DNA from: Ooceraea biroi
Lineage: Eukaryota; Arthropoda; Insecta; Hymenoptera; Formicidae
Direction of reading: 5' to 3'
DNA length: 64,000 nucleotides
NCBI RefSeq assembly: GCF_003672135.1
Contig: NC_039517.1
Location: 10,440,601-10,504,600 of the forward strand
A program made the position numbers and the translations under genes. The notes under the pieces were generated by a model. That model saw only the letters and a list, made by a program, of their open reading frames with translations, did no database searches and was not told the DNA's origin. Positions 1-11,199 of the stretch are shown piece after piece (position 1 is the stretch's first letter; every line of letters begins with the position of its first letter).

Positions 1-482
1 CAAACCGTTGGGAAAAGGTTTTAGGCGCGGTAGAATTTGCGTTAAATAATTCTGTGTGTCGTTCGGCGAGAGAAACGCCGAGTCGCCTACTGTTCGGGAT
101 TAATCAATTGGGCGAAATTAGTGATAGTTTGCGTCTTGTGTTGGAATCGGACGGAGAAGATGAAAGAGATCTGCTTGCGATAGGTGATAAGGCCTCCGAA
201 AATATTGCGAAGTGCCAGCGGGCAAATGAAGAAAACTATAACCGGAAGCGTAAGCCGACGACCAGATATCAGAAAGGAGATTATGTAATGATTTCGAATC
301 GAGATGTGACACCAAGTGTAAATAAGAAATTGTAACCGAAATTCAAGGGACCTTATGTTGTAGAGAAGGTTTTAGACAATGACCGATATGTCATTAAAGA
401 TGTAGAGGGGTTTCAGTTAACACGCGTACCATTTACAGGAATTGTCGGTCCTGATCAAATGAAGCCTTGGATCCGTTATTAA
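1..482 (+). pseudogene. Gypsy-type retrotransposon, integrase C-terminal end (broken)
   Basis: The plus frame from base 1 reads as the C-terminal part of a Ty3/Gypsy (412/mdg1-like) Pol polyprotein: a TPSRLLFG segment, a lysine/arginine-rich stretch, then KFKGPYVV and a terminal DQMKPWIRY, which is the usual chromodomain-less integrase tail. The frame is interrupted by one TAA at 333-335 and otherwise continues to a stop at 480-482. The 5' part lies outside the window. The family assignment rests on recognised motifs. The single stop indicates a dead copy. Confidence 0.8.
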
Positions 483-555
483 AATTAGTTTTCGAATCGA
501 TATTTCGGCGAGATGTAATGTGCGATCATTATTTTAATATTATACAATTTATATT

Positions 556-921
556 TGTTACGACCTCTTGACCGAGGACGGTCATTATGTCAGGGCTGGC
601 CTAACTGTAGGCATTCGACGTTGCGATGCTCGAATTTGAAATTCTATTTATCAGGTTTGTGTCTATCGATCACCTGTTTGTCGTCTTCTGTTGACATCTA
701 ACAAGGCCACAGAGAAAATTATAAATTCGCTTGCTTGTGGAGACATACAGACATTTGACGTTTCAGTAATTTGGTAACATCGGCGAAGAGCAACCGTAAC
801 GAGAAGCCCGGAAAGTGATAATAAAGCGAGTGACCGTTCTGACTCCAATCCTCGACACTGTATTCTTCATAATAAAGAACAACGATTATAAACCAATTTT
901 TGCCCTATAATATATAACAAA
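556..921 (+). mobile_element. Probable 3' LTR of the Gypsy element
   Basis: After the Pol stop there is about 70 bp of AT-rich DNA, then a TGTTACGACC start typical of Gypsy LTRs in arthropods. An AATAAA at about 871-876 and a TATAACA near 915-921 are compatible with the R/U5 end. The 5' LTR is outside the window, so the right boundary is a guess. Confidence 0.4.
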
Positions 922-1073
922 CAAAAAAAGAAAGTCGAATTAATTGCAGCAATGTCAGCGATGTATTTAATCGAAGTATATAAATCGATACATATATATA
1001 GCGATGGAAGATGCGCATGTGTGTCTTCTTCTTTTTTGTTTGGCACCTGATCCCCATACGGGTATGCACATGT

Positions 1074-1560
1074 GTGGATTGCAGTCTGATTTCTCAATTG
1101 CCCATGATCAATTTCGTCTTGGGCGGTAAGATGTTCAGCCTACTTGACGAGGATATCGGAGCCGTGAGCCGCCGGCTGCCGGCTGCAAATTGGTATTCCG
1201 AAGGGGACAGTCGTCAGGTGCACAACGATTGTCCCGAGTTCTTTTTTCAACTTGTTATTTCGTATTTCGTATTTAACTATCACTTTTGCAATTGGCCATA
1301 TCGAACCTGAAAGGGATCGAGTGCCATTAAACATTAAGAAGAAGAAGAAAGACGAGGATATCCTTCAAGTGAAAGTATGCATGATGTTACGCGAATTTAA
1401 ATTTTTATTATTCGGAATAAAAAATTTCGATGATAACATAACGATTCTCTTCAGGTCAAACAGTTCGGTAAGAAGAAGATTCTGGGACGTATTCATCGAC
1501 CGTTACTATACTGAATTCGATATGAAGAACGACAGAGTGGGATTCGCGCCAGCAACATAG
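1074..1560 (+). pseudogene. Cathepsin D-like aspartic protease, 3' exons, copy 1 (decayed)
   Basis: Two blocks match the C-terminal lobe of lysosomal aspartic proteases (A1 family). The first, from 1074, reads VDCSLISQLPMINFVLGGK and runs into LLDED. The second, ending at a TAG at 1558-1560, reads DVFIDRYYTEFD then NDRVGFAPAT. Between them lie a 193 bp retrotransposon insertion and, in the second exon, a loss of the segment that should carry GMDIxPP and the LWILG strand: a lysine run joins straight onto ILG with a frame change. No catalytic DTG motif is in the window. The related copy at 11,200-12,470 keeps the part missing here. No functional peptidase can be made from this stretch. Confidence 0.75.
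1158..1350 (+). mobile_element. 5'-truncated non-LTR retrotransposon 3' end
   Basis: A 193 bp insert is flanked by the perfect 12 bp direct repeat GACGAGGATATC (1146-1157 and 1351-1362). It ends in a purine tail (TTAAGAAGAAGAAGAAA), as expected for target-primed reverse transcription. Removing the insert and one repeat restores LLDEDILQV, matching the cathepsin D frame and the second copy. The LINE clade cannot be told from this short tail. Confidence 0.75.
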
Positions 1561-2036
1561 GAGCTTTTTCCTTGTTGTTTTTCGCTATAGGCAATAGAGA
1601 AAATGATGATTTCGCGAATGATCCAATACACTTTCTCTAATAACTTCCTATAATTTATTGCCTTCTAACTCGTGATTATGTGTGCGAGTGTATCGTTATA
1701 TGTTTATGATATATTTTAAATTAGAAGATATAGATGATATATTCAATGAGAATTCTGTATATCCTTTCCTTAGCATTAATATTGTATTACAGTGAATCGA
1801 CTAAATTTATTACATTAAAACGCATTCTTTTCATACTACATGACACCTGTATACATCCTCCCACCTTTTTTTATTCCACCTTATTTATTGTTATAAGTAT
1901 ATGGATACCACCTCGAGTTATAAAGCGCGAGTTTAATATGTACTTTTTCTATATAATAATGTGATCCTTAGTAGACGCACGTACACACTAAAGTCCCTGA
2001 CACAAACAAGAGTAGCCATAATTGTCAATCGTTTAA

Positions 2037-4438
2037 TTATGCGTCAATCTTCTTTTTCTTAACTGCATGAACTGCATAATTAATCCCTTTATATGAGGAG
2101 AGAGACAAAGTATACGACAGGGGATTGAATACTATACCCTCAATTAAGTTTGTTTTGCAGTCATCTATGACAAACAAAGATTAAAAACAGACTTTAGTCA
2201 CAGCACACACAAGTATTTGCATGAATAATTGTTACAAGATTGAAATTAATAGTAGAATCATTTTGCTGCATGTAAAACTTACATTTTTCTAAAATTCGTT
2301 CAATTTCATCAGGAGCGATAAACTTACTCCAATGGTGAGTGCCACAAGGTATCTTTTTCCAGATATATTCTGCTATTATAATAGCACCCAACCAAGACGC
2401 CAGAGTTTTGTTTATTGTGGTCACGAAAATTGATCCGCCGGGTTTCAGAATCTTTACGGATTCCTGCAAAAAATACTTATAAGCTATTTTATGTCCAGTG
2501 TGTGTGCAATATATGATATATCTGTTCGATTGTTTCATTTGTTTAATAATAATTATACTCAGTTGTACCCACTGAGATATAATAATACTGGAGTAAGCAC
2601 TGGCTGCCACTCTACGGCCGTAAGTGGAAAATGGCAGAGAGACAGAAAGATATATTTCAGGTCATAGTGTCTTTCTCCGATGTACGAGACGCATGAGCAT
2701 ATCACTCGCAGTCACTAGCGGATCCTGATGTCGATAATGGGGGGGGGGGGGGTTGACAAACTTATTTGGTTTAATATTTTTCTAGTATCACGCTTAGCTT
2801 ATACTTCAGGATCAATGACGAGGACGTGGTGACACTTCTGATCCCATTTTATTTTTGATAAATTTTTTCAAACCAATTCAGCAAAACTGATTTCTTTATT
2901 TGGAAGGGGGGAGGGTAACCCGAAAACCACCCCCCAGGATCCGTCAGTGCACACACACACATACGCTCGGTTAGTTTCGGCGAGTAAGCGCCCGCGACAG
3001 CGATAATCTGTTTTAACGATTAAGGGGGGAGACCAGTATAGCGGACGGAAAAATAAGAGTTTCGTGAATTTTTTAATGAATACTATATATGTCAATGAAA
3101 ATTGGGTTTTTTCTCTTTAAAGTATATCCTTTCATGTGCATTAAAAAAAATAGATAACTGGATATGTTAATTATTTCCTCTAGAGCTAACGTAAGCAGGT
3201 CCTGAAAATAAAACGGAGTCAGCTGGTTGTCAACATTTCGGCCAAACGGTTGATCTGAAATCAAAAAACCAAAAAGATTCTTAAGATATATGTTTCTGGC
3301 TATCGTTGTACGTAGCGGATTTTTGAATTTCGGAAAATTACCAAAGATATGCAAATTTTAAAAAAGAAGTTTAATTTTCATTGTTTTTTTAGTCTTTTTT
3401 TGTACTTTAAAAATCCAATTTTTAATTAAAAAAAAAATCCTACGTACAACGATAGCCAGAAACATATATCTTAAAAATCTTTTTGGTTTTTTTGATTTCA
3501 GATCAACCGTTTGGCCGGAATGTTGACAACCAGCTGACTCCGTCAGGACCTGCTTACTTTAGCTCTAGAGGATGAAATAATTAACGTATCCAGTTATCTA
3601 TTTTTTTTAATGCACATGAAAAGATATACTTTAAAGAGAAAAAATCCAATTTTCATTGACATATATAGTTCTCATTAAAAAAAATTCACGAAGAATTCTT
3701 ATTTTTCCGTCCGCTATACTGGTCTCCCCCCTTAATGCATTTTCTTCCTAGATTTTTCAAACAAATTCAGCAAAACTGATTTCTTTATTTGGAAGGGGGG
3801 GGTTAACCCCCCCCCCCCAGGATCCGCCAGTGCTCGCAGTGCAAGTCGGCACGTTTCATCTTGATTGTACAGGACCTGAATTTCAACTACCTCACTCTTT
3901 CCGCGCCAGCCGAGCCAGTGCCCACTCCAGTATTATTATATCTCAATGGCTGTACCTTTAGAAATAACTCAGGATCTGTCACGTGTTCCACAACCTCAGA
4001 AGCTACAACAGCGTCGTATGATTCTTTGTTATTCAGAGAAAACTCTTCTATAGTTGTGCAGAAGTAATTAACTCGATCTGATATAGTAGGATCCAGTTGC
4101 ACATGCTCTTTAGCAACGTCAATCAAATCTGTAGCTGCATCGATCCCAGTCACCTGCGCTCCTGCTCTAGCCAGAAACTCGGTCAATATACCACCGCCAC
4201 AGCCGATATCCGCGATTTTGATTCCGTTCAGCGGAAGAGTTGGATTCCGTGATTCGAAATCGATATCGGCCAACCCTTTTCTAATGAATTCTAGTCTGAC
4301 GGGATTAAATGCGTGAAGTAATTTTGCTTTTCCGTCTACATCCCACCAGAAATGCTTCCAATCAGAGTGATGATCGATCTCCTTCGGATCCACTGTCGAA
4401 ATCGCGTTGGCCATTATGTTAACGCATTTAACACTTTC
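2037..4438 (-). CDS. Coq3: COQ3-like ubiquinone biosynthesis O-methyltransferase, copy 1
   Basis: COQ3 is a mitochondrial SAM-dependent O-methyltransferase acting in two steps of ubiquinone synthesis. Three minus-strand exons are supported by splice signals and continuous phase: 3956-4438 (acceptor CACAG, donor GTACAG), 2283-2463 (acceptor TTTGCAG, donor GTAAGT) and 2037-2164 (acceptor CATAG, stop TAA). The first has WWD, LHAFNPVRLEFI and the SAM motif IADIGCGGGILTE, then GIDAA and ASEVVEHVTDPELFLK. The second continues with SVKILKPGGSIFVTTINKT. The last ends GINYAVHAVKKKKIDA. No lesion is seen. The N-terminal exon with the mitochondrial targeting sequence was not identified; it should lie above 4,438. 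The 1.5 kb intron between 2464 and 3955 holds nested transposons. Confidence 0.85.
2713..3832. mobile_element. hAT-like nonautonomous element in COQ3 copy 1 intron
   Basis: Termini are CACTAGCGGATCCTG on the left and CAGGATCCGCCAGTG on the right, which are inverted repeats of each other. It is flanked by the perfect 8 bp direct repeat CTCGCAGT (2705-2712, 3833-3840). The second COQ3 copy has the uninterrupted site at about 14,994-15,011. An 8 bp TSD and these TIRs fit hAT. Internally it has a roughly 90 bp direct duplication (about 2862-2960 and 3750-3836), long G/C homopolymers, and another element. No transposase is present. Confidence 0.85.
3024..3731. mobile_element. TTAA-flanked foldback element nested in the hAT-like element
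   Basis: The element is 708 bp between TTAA at 3020-3023 and TTAA at 3732-3735. The ends GGGGGGAGACCAG and CTGGTCTCCCCCC are inverted. The inverted arms are about 330 bp each and meet near 3350-3420. The TTAA target fits piggyBac-type transposition; there is no coding capacity. Confidence 0.8.
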
Positions 4439-5225
4439 CTGTGTCAATCAAATGTGTAATGTCAGAGCTTCTTGATCAGTATTGCTGACTTCTGAACAAA
4501 CACTTTATAAAAATATGACTGAAAGTAATCATGATTAATTAATTTTTTTAGGATCAAAGAGGAAGCAAATACAGTTGTATAAAATTTGGACAGAATAGCT
4601 TACTGTATTGAACAATGTGATTAAATTGAAACCAAATATAATTTTGACTTGTTTTAAAAAACACTTTCTGATAATATATTGGAATGCATAGAAATTCTGA
4701 GGACTTTCATATTCGTCCTTAGTCATAAATACAATGCTGGATCCAGACAATGATCAAAATTATGATTCTGGAAATATTGATAGAATAAACTCTGAAGATG
4801 TTACCTCTAATGTAGCCACCACGCTTATGGTTGCAGATGAATAAAAATAAGTAGCAGCATGATAAAATATCAGCATGAGTTGCACAAAAAAACTTACATG
4901 TATGCACAATGCAATTTATGCTAAATGACATGAATTTTCATTTTACTTGTTATTCTTGGGATACACTAGCTATACAATAATAAATAAATAAACATACAAA
5001 GTTGTTCCATAATATAAGGCTTAAGTCGAATAGCATGTGTATATATAGAGATATTGACATATTACCTGTGTCCCTCTTTTTTCCTCGTTCTTTCGTATAA
5101 CCTGATTACATAAGGTATTACATAAGGTTACACGTCGTTATATTTTAAGCGCGATTTTTTTAACTGAGTTTATAATATAAAATATTATAAGAGTTATTAA
5201 CACTTAGAGTGTCGCGTCACTCATA
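4439..5225. other. Upstream region of COQ3 copy 1
   Basis: This non-coding stretch aligns with 15,609-16,360 upstream of the second copy and so belongs to the duplicated block. It probably contains the unrecognised first exon(s) of COQ3. A minus-strand reading around 4,640-4,745 (SGSSIVFMTKDEYESP) has a counterpart in copy 2 but no family match was recognised. Confidence 0.5.
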
Positions 5226-7351
5226 CAGTACAAAATTACCTTTTTAAAAAAGGTAAAAACTGCCAAGTATACGCGTGGTTTATGCCTCGAAAAAACCCAA
5301 GTGGTAGTATATTTTATCCTTACCTCGACAAAAAAGTCTATTTTAGTCTATTTTTAAGTATCTTTGTGCTTCCAATAAATTTTAGTAGTAGTATCTTTAA
5401 CATTTTAAAATATTGTTTTCGGACCTTTTAAGAAAATTCTCTTTAAATATTATTAGAGTATTTTTTCACAAAAATGTATGAAATCTTCACATTGCGCCAA
5501 TTGCAGAGAGAATGTGTTATCTCGAAAAGTAATTATTGTACAACTATTTAAAAAAACCCAAGTGATAATATCTTATCAATTACAAACAGAATATATGTAT
5601 ATGTTGTCTTGAACAAGTATTGTCGTACAACTACTTTTAAAAAATAAAAAATAAGTGATACATATCTTTTTATTGTTATTCAAGGATGTTGGAAATAGTA
5701 ATTCCTGCACCCTCTTACGGTTTTGTCTATTCTCTGATTATGTGGAAACACGCATTAATTAAATCGGTATATATGCTTGCGTAGCGCGGCGAAGGCTCTC
5801 TCTCCCTTTAGGTAGGCCGATCGCAGGTAAGCTCATCGATACAGAAAGCGTGCAGCGTGTAAAAGATAAGTAAATTACCCTTTTGTTAGATATAAGTTCG
5901 TGTATGCGTAACAAGGAGAGAGCATTTTAGTTTGTATTCATTATTAGATATATAGTAGACTTGTTCATTAAAAACGAAAAACCGAAGTGCGAGAACATTT
6001 AATTTGTCGCCAGCACGCGGCACACAGAGCGTATGCGCTGTTGTTAATTTTTTCTATATTTTGCGTGTCGATATATTTCTTTTTGTTGCTATTGCGTGTA
6101 ATCTTTGCATAAAATTATATTAAATTTCAACAAAGGATCTTCCTCTTCCAACCCAAGTGATAGTAGCTTTCATTTATCACTTGGATTTTAATTTTTTTTA
6201 AATTCTAACAATGAAAGTTATAGAAAACGTAATAAGAAAAGAATAAAAGAGGTTACACTACAAAATGTAAACATTTTATTGAAATTAAATAATATTTATT
6301 TAGTACAAAATACGTGGCGCTGCTAGACCGAGTATTATAAGAAATCTCTCTTTCTCTCTATTCATCGTTTAGTGTTAATAAGTGTGCGTTTAATTTAGGT
6401 TTATATAAATAAGCAGTTCAGCATTTAGTATTAGTAACAGAGCGGTTTCAGCGTTTAGTATTAAGTGTGTATGCGTGAAATTTTAAACATTTGATATGTA
6501 ATGTAAAAACTCCCGAGTAACAAGTATCAAGCCAATACGGATGATTTTTAAAATTACGACCGCCATATTCAATTTTGCATTTTTTATTTCAAATGCGTAA
6601 TTAGCGACCTCAATTTATATATAAACAAGCGGCTTGAGCTTTAGTAGGCGTGTGTGCGTGTATTAAGGAGCAGAGGCGAGGTGCTACGCTGACGAGATCT
6701 AGCAGCGCCAAGTATTTTATACTAACTAAATATTATTTAATTTCAATAAAATGTTTACATTTTGTAGTGTAACCTCTTTTATTCTTTTCTATTACGTTTT
6801 CTATACCTTTCATTGTTAGAATTCAAAAAAATTAAAATTCAAGTGATAAATGAAAGCTATACTATCACTTGGGTTGGAAGAGGAAGATCCTTGAATGACA
6901 ATAAAAAGATATGTATCACTTAGTTTTTATTTTTTAAAAGTAGTTGTACGACAATACTTGTTCAAGACAATTTATACATATATTCTGTTTGTAATTGATA
7001 ATATATTATCACTTGGGTTTTTTTAAATAGTTGTACAATAATTACTTTTCGAGATAACACATTCTCTCTGCAATTGGCGCAATGTGAAGATTTCATACAT
7101 TTTTGTGAAAAAATACTCTAATAATATTTAAAGAGAAGTTTCTCAAAAGGTCCGAAGACAATATTTTAAAATATTAAAGATACTACTACTGAAATTTATT
7201 GGAAGCACAAAGATACTTTAAAATAGACTAAAATAGACTTTTTTTGTCGAGGTAAAGATAAAATATACTACCACTTGGGTTTTTTCGAGGCATAAACCAT
7301 GCGTATACTTGGCGTTTTTTTTAACTTTTTTAAGAAGGTTATTTTGTACTG
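5226..7351. mobile_element. Foldback (long inverted repeat) element
   Basis: The ends CAGTACAAAAT and ATTTTGTACTG are inverted. The arms are about 655 bp (left 5226 to about 6330 after subtracting a solo LTR, right about 6694-7351) around a loop of about 360 bp. Each arm carries three copies of an AACCCAAGTGRTARTA motif (for example near 5294, 5556 and 6152). No transposase frame is visible. Inferred to be a nonautonomous DNA element. Its host sequence continues near 9,590, judged from the second copy of the block. Confidence 0.75.
5687..6132. mobile_element. Solo LTR inside the foldback left arm
   Basis: A 446 bp insert begins TGTTGGAAATAG and ends TTTCAACA, so it has TG...CA termini with short inverted ends. 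It is flanked by the perfect 5 bp repeat AAGGA (5682-5686, 6133-6137). The opposite foldback arm (near 6890) shows the uninterrupted sequence, proving an insertion. No coding sequence or second LTR is present. The LTR superfamily is not decided from this. Confidence 0.88.
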
Positions 7352-7405
7352 ATATCATTTTGTAGTGTTAACTTATTTTTTTACCTTTTTTAATAAGATA
7401 ATTTT

Positions 7406-8852
7406 CAGGGTTGGGTACCTTCATTTTTTTTAACTAAGTTAAGTTTAAAGTTAATGACTCAAAAATTAACTAAGTTAACGTTAAAAGTTACTTAAACAAA
7501 AATTAACTTATTTAAAGTTAAGTTAAAAAATTAAATTAACTTATTAAAGTTAAAAGTTAATTATGCAAAACTATTATATTTCTTTACGTAATTAATGTTT
7601 CAATTATAAATTCTTAGTTTAAATAATGACTGACCTTATGAAATAGGCTTCGCGAAAAATAATAAACATATACGATAAACATATAAGATGATTATTGTCT
7701 ATTATAAACTAAAGATTGAGATTCGTAAGCGCTCTATTCAGTGTTGCCAGTTTTAAGACGCGGCGCACAGTGAAAGAAAAGGCTCTGTTTCTGGACAAAA
7801 ATCTACCGACAGTCCAATTATCAACCGAGTTAAAAAATGTTTTTTAACTTACTCGTTATGAGTTCTTCTACAACGTACTACTGCTAATTTTTCAAGATAA
7901 AGCTGAAATTCAGAATGGCGCATCCATTATGGTGGTCAAACATATTAAACTCCCGTGATGGTGAATATATTACCTATCTTATCTACGTATATACAGACTT
8001 TTAGAGTCACTGAATACGAATCTGAAATCAAATTGTTTAAATTCAGAATAACATTCGATATGGCAGTTAAGAAAAACGAAATTTTTCTTATTCAGTAGAT
8101 CTGCACAAAAATTGATATCTAAGTTTTTGGGATCGCTAATTACAAATCCGTAATTTATAGTTCAATTTTCAACGAGTGACTGAATTTTGCATTATAAAGT
8201 ATTTTATTAATAATGCAATACTTAATCCCTTTTACTACAAGATATGTAAAAATGTATATGTGTGCGCACACGCGTGTGTGTGTGTGTGTAAAAGGGTTCT
8301 TATCTATCTTTTTATGCTTTTTGTGTTTTTTTTATTTTTAGATTTTTATATATTGTTTTTGGTGACCCTAAAAATCTGTATATACGTAGATAATATAGGT
8401 AATATATTCACCATCACGGGAGTGTAATATGTTTGACCACCATAATGGATGCGCCATTCTGAATTTCAGCTTTATCTTGAAAAATTAGCAGTAGTACGTT
8501 GTAGAAGAACTCATAACGAGTAAGTTAAAAAAAATTTTTTTAAATCGGTTAATAATTGGACGGACTGTCGGTAGATGGTTGTTCAGAAACAGAGCCTTCT
8601 CTCCCACTGTGCACCGCGTCTTAAAACTGGCAACACTGGCTCTAATAGCGCTGCCAACCATTTTGACGATTTTTAATATTGATGAATGATTTGTAACTTG
8701 TATAAAAAAAGTTAATACGTTAACGTTAATGCCTTAAAAATTAACTAGTTAAAGTTAAAAGTTAATATGTTTAAAATTAACTAAGTTAAGTTAAAAGTTA
8801 ATAACTTTTTAACTTAACTTTTAACTGTTTAACTAGTTACTACCCAACCCTG
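7406..8852. mobile_element. hAT-like element with long inverted repeats
   Basis: The ends are CAGGGTTGGGTA and TACCCAACCCTG. The flanks ATAATTTT (7398-7405) and GTAATTTT (8853-8860) are an 8 bp TSD with one mismatch. The outer 300 bp of each end is made of repeated TTAACTAAGTTAA-like words. Inside, about 7738-8005 and 8360-8640 form a second inverted repeat. The central frame near 8176-8427 looks like chance hydrophobic sequence. Nonautonomous. Confidence 0.8.
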
Positions 8853-9590
8853 GTAATTTTATACTGATTATATTACGTCGTTACGTTAAGTTTCTGTTCT
8901 TTCAGCTGAAAGATGAAAGATCGCTTTTATAACGCGTCGCGCCTAACAAACGTCTTTTTTATTTTGTTTTATATCCTCGATAAAGAATTAGAGTATGTGA
9001 ATACAATGTACATTGTGTTATGCTAGCAACACAGGCGCGCGCTATTTTATTTTTCAATATTAATAATGTTTTCGAACAATAATATTCATCTATTATTTAT
9101 TATATAATAAATAACACAAATCCTATTTTAAAAAAGGCGTCAAAACAAATTGTCAATATAACCGCACTGACAGCCACTATGACATTTTGACATTCGCAAC
9201 ACGAAGTTCAAGTCACACGAAGTTCGAGCCAAGCGAGAGAACCAATCAGCGTCGCGGAAAAGAGGCCTCAATATTCGATAAAAAAGAACTTCACGAAGTT
9301 AACACGCCTCTTTTAGAATAGGATATGTCGTTACGTTAATGTAATAATATCCTCGATATAGAATTACAATATCTCTGCTCGTAGGGCACGTAGGCAAAAA
9401 CTAAAACACTTTTCTTATGTAAATCATACCCAAGCTATCGATTGAGCCTACTCAGAACTTGATCAATTCAGTCGTTATTGAGATCTGATAATCTCGGGTA
9501 CTCGCAGTTCGCCGACTCGCGTAAAAGATTCACGGTGCGGTCCCGCGCTGCGCGTAAACTTGGCGCGAGACACTACCGTATCTCTTGATC
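8853..9590. other. Repeat-derived spacer with a small TIR element
   Basis: There is no gene. A word around TCGTTACGTTAA recurs at about 8880 and 9330. The stretch at 9548-9590 (GAGACACTACCGTATCTCTTGA) recurs near 9940-9962 with few changes, so the intervening segment is bounded by a direct repeat. Confidence 0.5.
9120..9324. mobile_element. Short TIR element (MITE-like)
   Basis: The left end TCCTATTTTAAAAAAGGCGT and the right end ACGCCTCTTTTAGAATAGGA are imperfect inverted repeats about 205 bp apart. No clear TSD was found, so the superfamily is open. Confidence 0.5.
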
Positions 9591-9965
9591 ATAACAAAAT
9601 TACTTTAAAAAAAAGGTACAAAAAAGCGCCAAGTACGTGACCAAAGAACACATTCAAAAATGAATTCTATAAAACTAATGATATCAATTTGCGCCAACTA
9701 TGAAAATGGATATTTATGCAAATCAGAATATCTATTACTTTATTATTATCTATACTACATACAGACACATGCATATGTACATACATGATATCGCCTATGA
9801 ATGCGGGAGACTTATTTCAATACAAATAAGTATTTAGCGCGCAGACTGCATAGGAAATCGTTTCGAATAACTAAAACGCATTGATAAAACGGAACGCTGT
9901 GCAACAGTAATGCAGTTTATGCGTTTCATGCGATGTACTTGGTGCGAAACACTACAATGTCTCTT

Positions 9966-10016
9966 GACACACACACATACACACACATGCACGCACGCAC
10001 GCACGCACGCACACAA
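9966..10016. repeat. AC / ACGC microsatellite
   Basis: CA-rich simple repeat passing into a run of CACG units. Confidence 0.95.
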
Positions 10017-10110
10017 TAGGGTGAGGCAATAACTTTGTCCACCTCGAATATTTCCGTTATTTTTAGAGATATGAAAAACTTATAAGTACGAAAGTTTTTT
10101 GTACTATTAA

Positions 10111-10641
10111 GGGAATCCTGATGAAGTCGTCTGTTTTACCATGAATTTTATTCCAACTACAATTCTTTTTGGCTGCATAGAACAACAAATCCTTTTCCAC
10201 AATTATAATACACACAGAAATGCATTGTACTTGACTAGACTTTATGTTAAAAACGAAAAAAATTTCGAAAATTACAGTTTTGTTACCGACTTGGGGCTTG
10301 CCTCCTATGATAATATGCTTATAATATATAAGGTGCGCAGTTTGTACGTACAAAATGAGACCTAAGTACAAAGAAGACAGAAGGGAAGAATATAAAAAAG
10401 CTTTTAAACGAGGCTTCAAAGGTATAGTAAAAAGGATAGGTTGGAATAAAAATTTTGAGAACATGTGCATCTCTAAAATCGTGACCAAGAGTAAAACAGG
10501 GCACAAGATTAGGTCCTTGATATCGTGCAAAAGAATTTCTTTTATCGTACGAAAGGATTTTTCATTCTACGCAACCATTGAAAAGATTTATTAAAAAAAC
10601 TCATTCGTTCCGTCGGTAATACAGACGACTCCAGGATCCCC
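10111..10641. mobile_element. TTAA-flanked nonautonomous DNA element
   Basis: The element lies between TTAA at 10107-10110 and TTAA at 10642-10645. The ends GGGAATCCTG and CAGGATCCCC are inverted, and the similarity extends over GTCGTCTGT further in. This fits piggyBac-type target choice. The internal frames are not recognisable proteins. Confidence 0.7.
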
Positions 10642-10690
10642 TTAAGGAGGCCATAATAGGCCAAGGTTACCTCTATTTTTTAATGGCATA

Positions 10691-11170
10691 CTATACATTT
10701 TTATTCTTAGTGCAATAAAGTATATGTTGAGACGATTTCAACGATCTATAATAAATATGGTCATTCAGCATTACATATAGGAATAAAATAATGATTCTTA
10801 TCTCATAAGAGGTGTTCGAAATGATGTTGATGTTTACATCGATGCAACACTGCCATCTTTGAATTCCTGAAGCACGTACACTTCTTAACATTTTCAGACT
10901 GATTTTTGCACATGCAAGAATTTATTGCTTCATATTTTATTGCGTGGTCGGTCTTTCTTGGTACACAATGGTTTTTAGTGTTCCCCATAAAAAATAGTCA
11001 AGCGGTGTTATGTCGGGCGCACGAGCTGACTATGAAATTGGTCCACGACGTCCTATCCATCGATTCGGGAAGATTTCATTGAGCGTAGCTCTTACACTAT
11101 GTCCATAATGTGCGAGGCATTCATCATGTTGATACCACATCACCATATCAGAAAATATGAAGCAAGGAAT
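10691..11170 (-). pseudogene. Relic DDE transposase (Tc1/mariner superfamily)
   Basis: Read on the minus strand, a block around 10,950-11,150 gives WYQHDECLAHYG, NEIFPNRWIGRRGPIS and ARAPDITPLDYFLWGTLK, the second-and-third-acidic-residue region of a DDE transposase. It is clearly related to the transposase in the palindromic element at 45,967-49,854. In-frame stops (including one after GPIS) and missing N-terminal domains show an old relic. Confidence 0.8.
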
Positions 11171-11199
11171 ACTAATTAGCCTTCGATCAAAAGTGGGTT

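Noticed and set aside
1011..1310. A 99-codon plus frame read as one small gene
   Set aside because: It runs from a cathepsin D exon straight into a retrotransposon insertion; the two halves are unrelated.
2739..2753. Long G run (and the C runs at 3,808-3,819 and 30,281-30,289) as regulatory G-quadruplexes
   Set aside because: They lie in transposon interiors and are prone to length error; no evidence for a function.
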